From assembly GCF_030704535.1 (NCBI RefSeq), contig NC_081819.1, forward strand, positions 17,518,001-17,582,000: DNA of 64,000 nucleotides, given 5' to 3'. This document shows positions 60,938 through 64,000 of this stretch, in pieces. The position numbers were made by a program, and so were the translations under genes. This stretch comes from Vitis vinifera. Lineage: Eukaryota; Streptophyta; Magnoliopsida; Vitales; Vitaceae. The notes under the pieces are model-generated. The model was not told the DNA's origin and made no database searches. It saw only the letters and a list, made by a program, of their open reading frames with translations. Position 1 is the stretch's first letter. Every line of letters begins with the position of its first letter.

Positions 60938-60945
60938 TATAAATA
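60938..60945 (+). promoter_or_regulatory. TATA box of the pectin methylesterase inhibitor gene
   Basis: TATAAATA lies 66 bp upstream of the ATG at 61011, in the context CTCTCTATAAATACCCC typical of plant core promoters. A transcript start near 60970 would leave a leader of about 40 bp. Confidence 0.75.
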
Positions 60946-61010
60946 CCCCTCACCCCTTCACAACTCTTATCATAATTCAGAATCAGAAACACTTCTTCAG
61001 GCATTTTGTT

Positions 61011-61637
61011 ATGGCAAAACTTACTCTTTCCTTTCTACTTCTCCTTCTGTTCGTTTTCTCTGTTCTTGGATCGGTTGAGCCGGCTTCTGTTCAGCATGCT
61101 CGGAAATCCCGAGCAAGGACCTTTATTGAGGCCTCATGCCGGTCCACCCGGTATCCGTCCCTCTGTGTTAAGTGCCTGTCCGGCTACGCCAACAAGACCC
61201 AACAGAGTCCATTCCAATTAGCCCAGGTTGCATTATCTGTAAGCCTAGCCAAGACCAGGCACACAAGAGCATACGTAATGGAGGTGGCTAGCAACTTTAA
61301 GGACGTCGAGGGTAGGACTCACCAAGACATTAGCGACTGTTTAGATCAAATAAACGACGGTGTTGATCGTCTTGCCCAGTCCATTATAGAGCTCCGACGC
61401 ATGAACCAAGAAGGGGGTGACAGTGACTTCACGTGGCGCATGAGCAACATCGAGACTTGGGTGAGCGCAGCGCTAACCGATGCTACCACATGTGTTGATG
61501 GGTTTTCAGGGCGTGACATGGGGAAGCTGAAGGCCACAATTAAGGGAAAGGTGCTGAATGTGGCACAAGTCACCAGCAACGCGTTGGCCTTGGTTAACCG
61601 CTTTGCTGCTAGGCACCGTGCCACTAACAAGCCATGA
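61011..61637 (+). CDS. Pectin methylesterase inhibitor (PMEI/invertase-inhibitor family)
   Basis: Secreted four-helix inhibitor that binds pectin methylesterases in the cell wall; some members instead block invertase. Intronless, 208 aa, the family length. A signal peptide (MAKLTLSFLLLLLFVFSVLG, residues 1-20, cleavage probably by about 26) precedes the PMEI domain. The four conserved cysteines that form two disulphides are at 43 and 52 (the FIEASCxxxxYPSLC motif) and at 110 and 161 (DCLDQI and ATTCVDGF). An additional Cys55 is common in the group. The start is the first ATG after a well-placed TATA box. Sequence alone does not tell PMEI from invertase inhibitor, but the motif spacing favours PMEI. 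Confidence 0.93.
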   Translation: MAKLTLSFLLLLLFVFSVLGSVEPASVQHARKSRARTFIEASCRSTRYPSLCVKCLSGYANKTQQSPFQLAQVALSVSLAKTRHTRAYVMEVASNFKDVEGRTHQDISDCLDQINDGVDRLAQSIIELRRMNQEGGDSDFTWRMSNIETWVSAALTDATTCVDGFSGRDMGKLKATIKGKVLNVAQVTSNALALVNRFAARHRATNKP

Positions 61638-62491
61638 GGCTAGTCTTTTGGGGACTAAATCTTGTCTCCTTTGGGCTTAATGAGATATATTTGGTAATAT
61701 ATCATAGATATCTGTAAGTTTATTCTATGTAAGGCATGTGAATATATAAAGTTTTGTTTTCTATCAGATTCACTCTAGTCTGATGCATAGAAAATAATTG
61801 GTGGTATATAACATACTTAAAATTAAGGGTCAGAAGGAATTAAGGAGTTGGCTTGAAAATTTTAAATTGGGCAGGGGCCTGTTTGGGAGCTTGGAAATTG
61901 ACAGTTAAGTTCTTCATTGAAGGCGTTTTTATGGTGAAGCTCTGCCAAACATCATTGCAACATGATGCATAGAAAATTTGGGTACTGAATGATAAATAAT
62001 GATTGAGTAGGAAGGTTCGGGGGATTGATAAAATATCAAAAAACGAAAAAATAGTTTGATACTTTAAAAATTTTTACCGTGAAAAATAATGGATTAGGAT
62101 GCTTCCTTGTGCGGGCCACATACAGATATGCCAGAACTGGGCGTCTCTGCTATCGACCAGAAAGCCTTGGCCCGGGCGCATCGGTAGGACTATATTTGAC
62201 TATAATTTTGTAACTCATGTAGCTAAAGGGCCATGTTGGCATGTCCTATGACTTCCCCTCATGCAAGAGGGATTGAAAGAAATAGAGACATCCTTTTAGC
62301 ATCGTCTACACTTTTGCATTATGTATGGAAATTTTTTCTTATAAAAGTCGATAAAAAAAAATGTTTTGAGTAATTATACTCGTAGTGGAGAACCTGCTTC
62401 TCTAATTACCGGATCAATATTAGGCTGATTAGGAATATGTATGTGGTTAAAAACCAAAATAAAATTATTAATTGTGCAATTAAATGATATC

Positions 62492-62555
62492 TTCGTTGTA
62501 GTTTAGTTGGTTAGGATATTCGGCTCTCACCCGGGTTTAAGTCCCAACAATGGAA
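62492..62555 (+). pseudogene. tRNA-Glu-like pseudogene, copy 1
   Basis: It matches plant tRNA-Glu(CUC): TAGTTTAGTTGG for the D-arm/A-box region and CGGCTCTCACCCG for the anticodon arm with loop CTCTCAC. About 8 bases between the anticodon arm and the T-arm are missing, and the acceptor stem is mismatched, so it should not fold into a functional tRNA. Confidence 0.85.
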
Positions 62556-63153
62556 AATAAGTTTGAATTTTAATGAGTGAAAATTATATAGGTTCACAAA
62601 GATTCAAAATATTTATATCTAAGCAAAAGTCATTATATTTTATTTTCTATAAATCATATAATTGAGTGAGTAATAGGGATTTTTATGGTTTATAAGTGGT
62701 TTATAGAAAATAAAGGTTTAACATTTAACCCTCTTAACAATTTTAAGTTTTCATAAGCAAATTATATAGAATGATTAAATGCTCTCTAATAAAAGAAGAT
62801 ATACATTTTGGGGTGACAAAGTCTGATACGATTCACCAATACACTCAAACCCAACACCAATACATTTTTCATGGATTTGGGTTGAATATATCCATCTAAG
62901 AGGAATTGAAAAAAAGTAAATACCACATTTTTAGCATCATCTACACTTTTGTGTTATTTATGAGAAATTTTATCTTATAAAAGCCGATAAAAGAAAATGT
63001 TTTGTGTAACCACACCATCCTTGACTATAGAGGAAGACATCCTCATGGAGAAGAACCTGCTCCTCTAATTACAGGATCAATATTAGGCTGATTGAGAAAA
63101 TACATGTGGTTAAAACTAATATTAAATTATTAATTGTGCAATCAAATAATATA

Positions 63154-63226
63154 TTCGTTGTAGTCTAGTTGGTAAGGATATTTGGCCCTTACCCCGAAAG
63201 ATTGGGTTTAAGTCCCGACAAAAAAA
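63154..63226 (+). pseudogene. tRNA-Glu-like pseudogene, copy 2
   Basis: Full-length (73 bp) tRNA-like sequence in the second unit. The T-arm GGGTTTAAGTCCC is kept. The anticodon loop is changed from CTCTCAC to CCCTTAC, which puts C at the normally invariant U33, and the 3' acceptor strand has decayed to an A run. Non-functional by these signs. Confidence 0.85.
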
Positions 63227-63271
63227 TAAGTTTTTCAAAGTTTAAGCAAATTATAATTAAATCAAATAATA

Positions 63272-63303
63272 TCTCGTTGTAGTCTAATTGGTTAGGATAT
63301 TCA
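63272..63303 (+). pseudogene. tRNA-Glu 5'-half fragment
   Basis: TCTCGTTGTAGTCTAATTGG continues to GGATATTCA and then stops matching. It is the acceptor and D-arm half of the same tRNA, broken just before the anticodon arm. Confidence 0.8.
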
Positions 63304-63390
63304 ATAAGATGAGCAAAAATTATGTATCATAATATTAAAAAGTGAGTAACAGGGTTGACAAAGATTCAAAATATTTATATCTAAACAAAA

Positions 63391-63440
63391 GCTAGATTAT
63401 GATATTTGGTTCTCACTTCGGTTCAAGTCTTGACAATGGA
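63391..63440 (+). pseudogene. tRNA-Glu 3'-half fragment
   Basis: GATATTTGGTTCTCAC (anticodon arm, loop now TTCTCAC with anticodon CTC possible) followed by GGTTCAAGTCTTGACAATGGA (T-arm and 3' acceptor). The variable region is deleted as in copy 1. Confidence 0.75.
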
Positions 63441-63962
63441 AAGTAAGTTTTTCAAACCAACATATTACTTTTTAATGTTCTTGTGTTTTCATGAGCAAAT
63501 TATATAACATTATATTAAAGAGTGAGTAATAGGGATTTTTATTGTTTATAAGTGGTTTATAGAAAATAAAGGATTAACATGTAACCCTTTTAATAATTTT
63601 ATTTTTTTATAAGCAAACTATATAGAATGATTAAATGCTTTTTAATAAATAAAAAAGGAGTTGTATATTAAGGGGTGACAAAATCCAATACAATTCACTA
63701 ACACAACTCGAACTTAACCCCAACACATTTTTCATGGGTTTGGGTTGAGAATATCCATATAAGAGGAATTGAAAGAGATAAAGATCACCTTTTTAGTATT
63801 GTCTACATTTTTGTGATGTCTATGAGAATTGACTGGAAAGGAAAACATCCTCACGGAGGAGAACCCACTACTTCAATTACAAAATCAATATTAGGTTGAT
63901 TGAGAATATGCATGTGGTTAAAAATCATATTAAAATTATTAATTGTACAATTAAGTAATATC

Positions 63963-64000
63963 TCCGTTGTAGTCTAGTTGGTTAGGATATTCGGCTCTCA
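63963..64000 (+). tRNA. tRNA-Glu(CUC), 5' half, cut by the window edge
   Basis: The first 38 bases match plant tRNA-Glu: acceptor TCCGTTG, D-arm TAGTCTAGTTGG, and the anticodon arm as far as CGGCTCTCA (anticodon CTC). Unlike the other copies, nothing is visibly wrong up to the edge. Whether it is a working gene depends on the 35 or so bases beyond 64000. Confidence 0.6.

Larger units (their letters stand above)
62262..64000 (+). repeat. Rearranged tandem repeat carrying tRNA-Glu-like sequence
   Basis: Three diverged copies of one unit start near 62262, 62900 and 63755 and run off the right edge. Each has the same order: AGAGGRATTGAAAG, a TTTTAG..TCTACA stretch, AATATTAGGYTGATT, ATGTGGTTAAAA, AATTATTAATTGT, then a tRNA-Glu-like block. 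After the tRNA block, copies 1 and 2 share a downstream segment beginning GAGTGAGTAATAGGGATTTT (62664 and 63520) that runs through GGGGTGACAAA to the next unit. Extra broken tRNA pieces at 63272 and 63391 show further rearrangement. No reading frame is conserved. Confidence 0.85.

Noticed and set aside
62262-64000. CRISPR-like or satellite reading of the right-edge repeats
   Set aside because: Units are 640-860 bp, diverged and tRNA-bearing in a plant genome; there are no short regular repeats with unique spacers.

Overview
The window is plant nuclear DNA. It has AT-rich intergenic stretches, genes of many small exons with GT..AG introns, plastid and mitochondrial transit peptides, Ty1/copia, hAT, Harbinger and L1 debris, and a plant-type nuclear tRNA-Glu sequence. 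The proteins look like a woody eudicot. Grapevine (Vitis) is my best guess, from memory of its gene and LINE sequences, and no search was run to test it.

Layout. Positions 1-2950 hold part of a decayed copia element that runs off the left edge. Positions 3871-5135 hold a pseudogene patch: a cyclin A3 N-terminus followed by an HSP90 fragment. Positions 8970-12547 (minus) encode plastid transketolase in 7 exons (745 aa). Positions 17404-22252 (minus) encode RAD51C in 9 exons (346 aa). Positions 23424-32681 (minus) encode the mitochondrial tRNA threonylcarbamoyl-adenosine enzyme GCP1/Qri7 in 13 exons (468 aa); its introns carry a Harbinger-like element, a solo LTR and a MITE. Positions 34013-36126 (plus) hold a disabled NPF7-type transporter gene. 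Positions 36748-40752 (minus) encode arginase in 6 coding exons (341 aa), with a non-coding first exon near 42.1 kb. Positions 45259-48644 (plus) encode a SagB/nitroreductase-type protein in 3 exons (619 aa). Positions 50403-52401 (minus) encode a Ycf20-like thylakoid protein in 2 exons (207 aa). It is divergent from a GIL1/DUF641 gene (CDS 57674-58954, plus) that probably has a 4.5-kb intron in its 5' UTR holding a LINE and a MITE. Positions 61011-61637 (plus) encode a pectin methylesterase inhibitor. From 62262 to the right edge lies a rearranged tandem repeat whose unit carries tRNA-Glu-like sequence.

Exon boundaries were placed by hand. For transketolase, RAD51C, GCP1, arginase, the SagB-like gene and the Ycf20-like gene the phases close exactly and the joined products have about the family length as I remember it. 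The genes are unrelated housekeeping and accessory genes, not a cluster with one function. I found no convincing new multi-gene system. The most useful oddities are a five-copy near-palindrome between the Ycf20-like and GIL1 genes, which recurs once upstream of RAD51C; an arginase splice donor that is the first base pair of a microsatellite; the freshly disabled NPF gene; the tRNA-bearing tandem repeat; and several transposons with exact target-site duplications.
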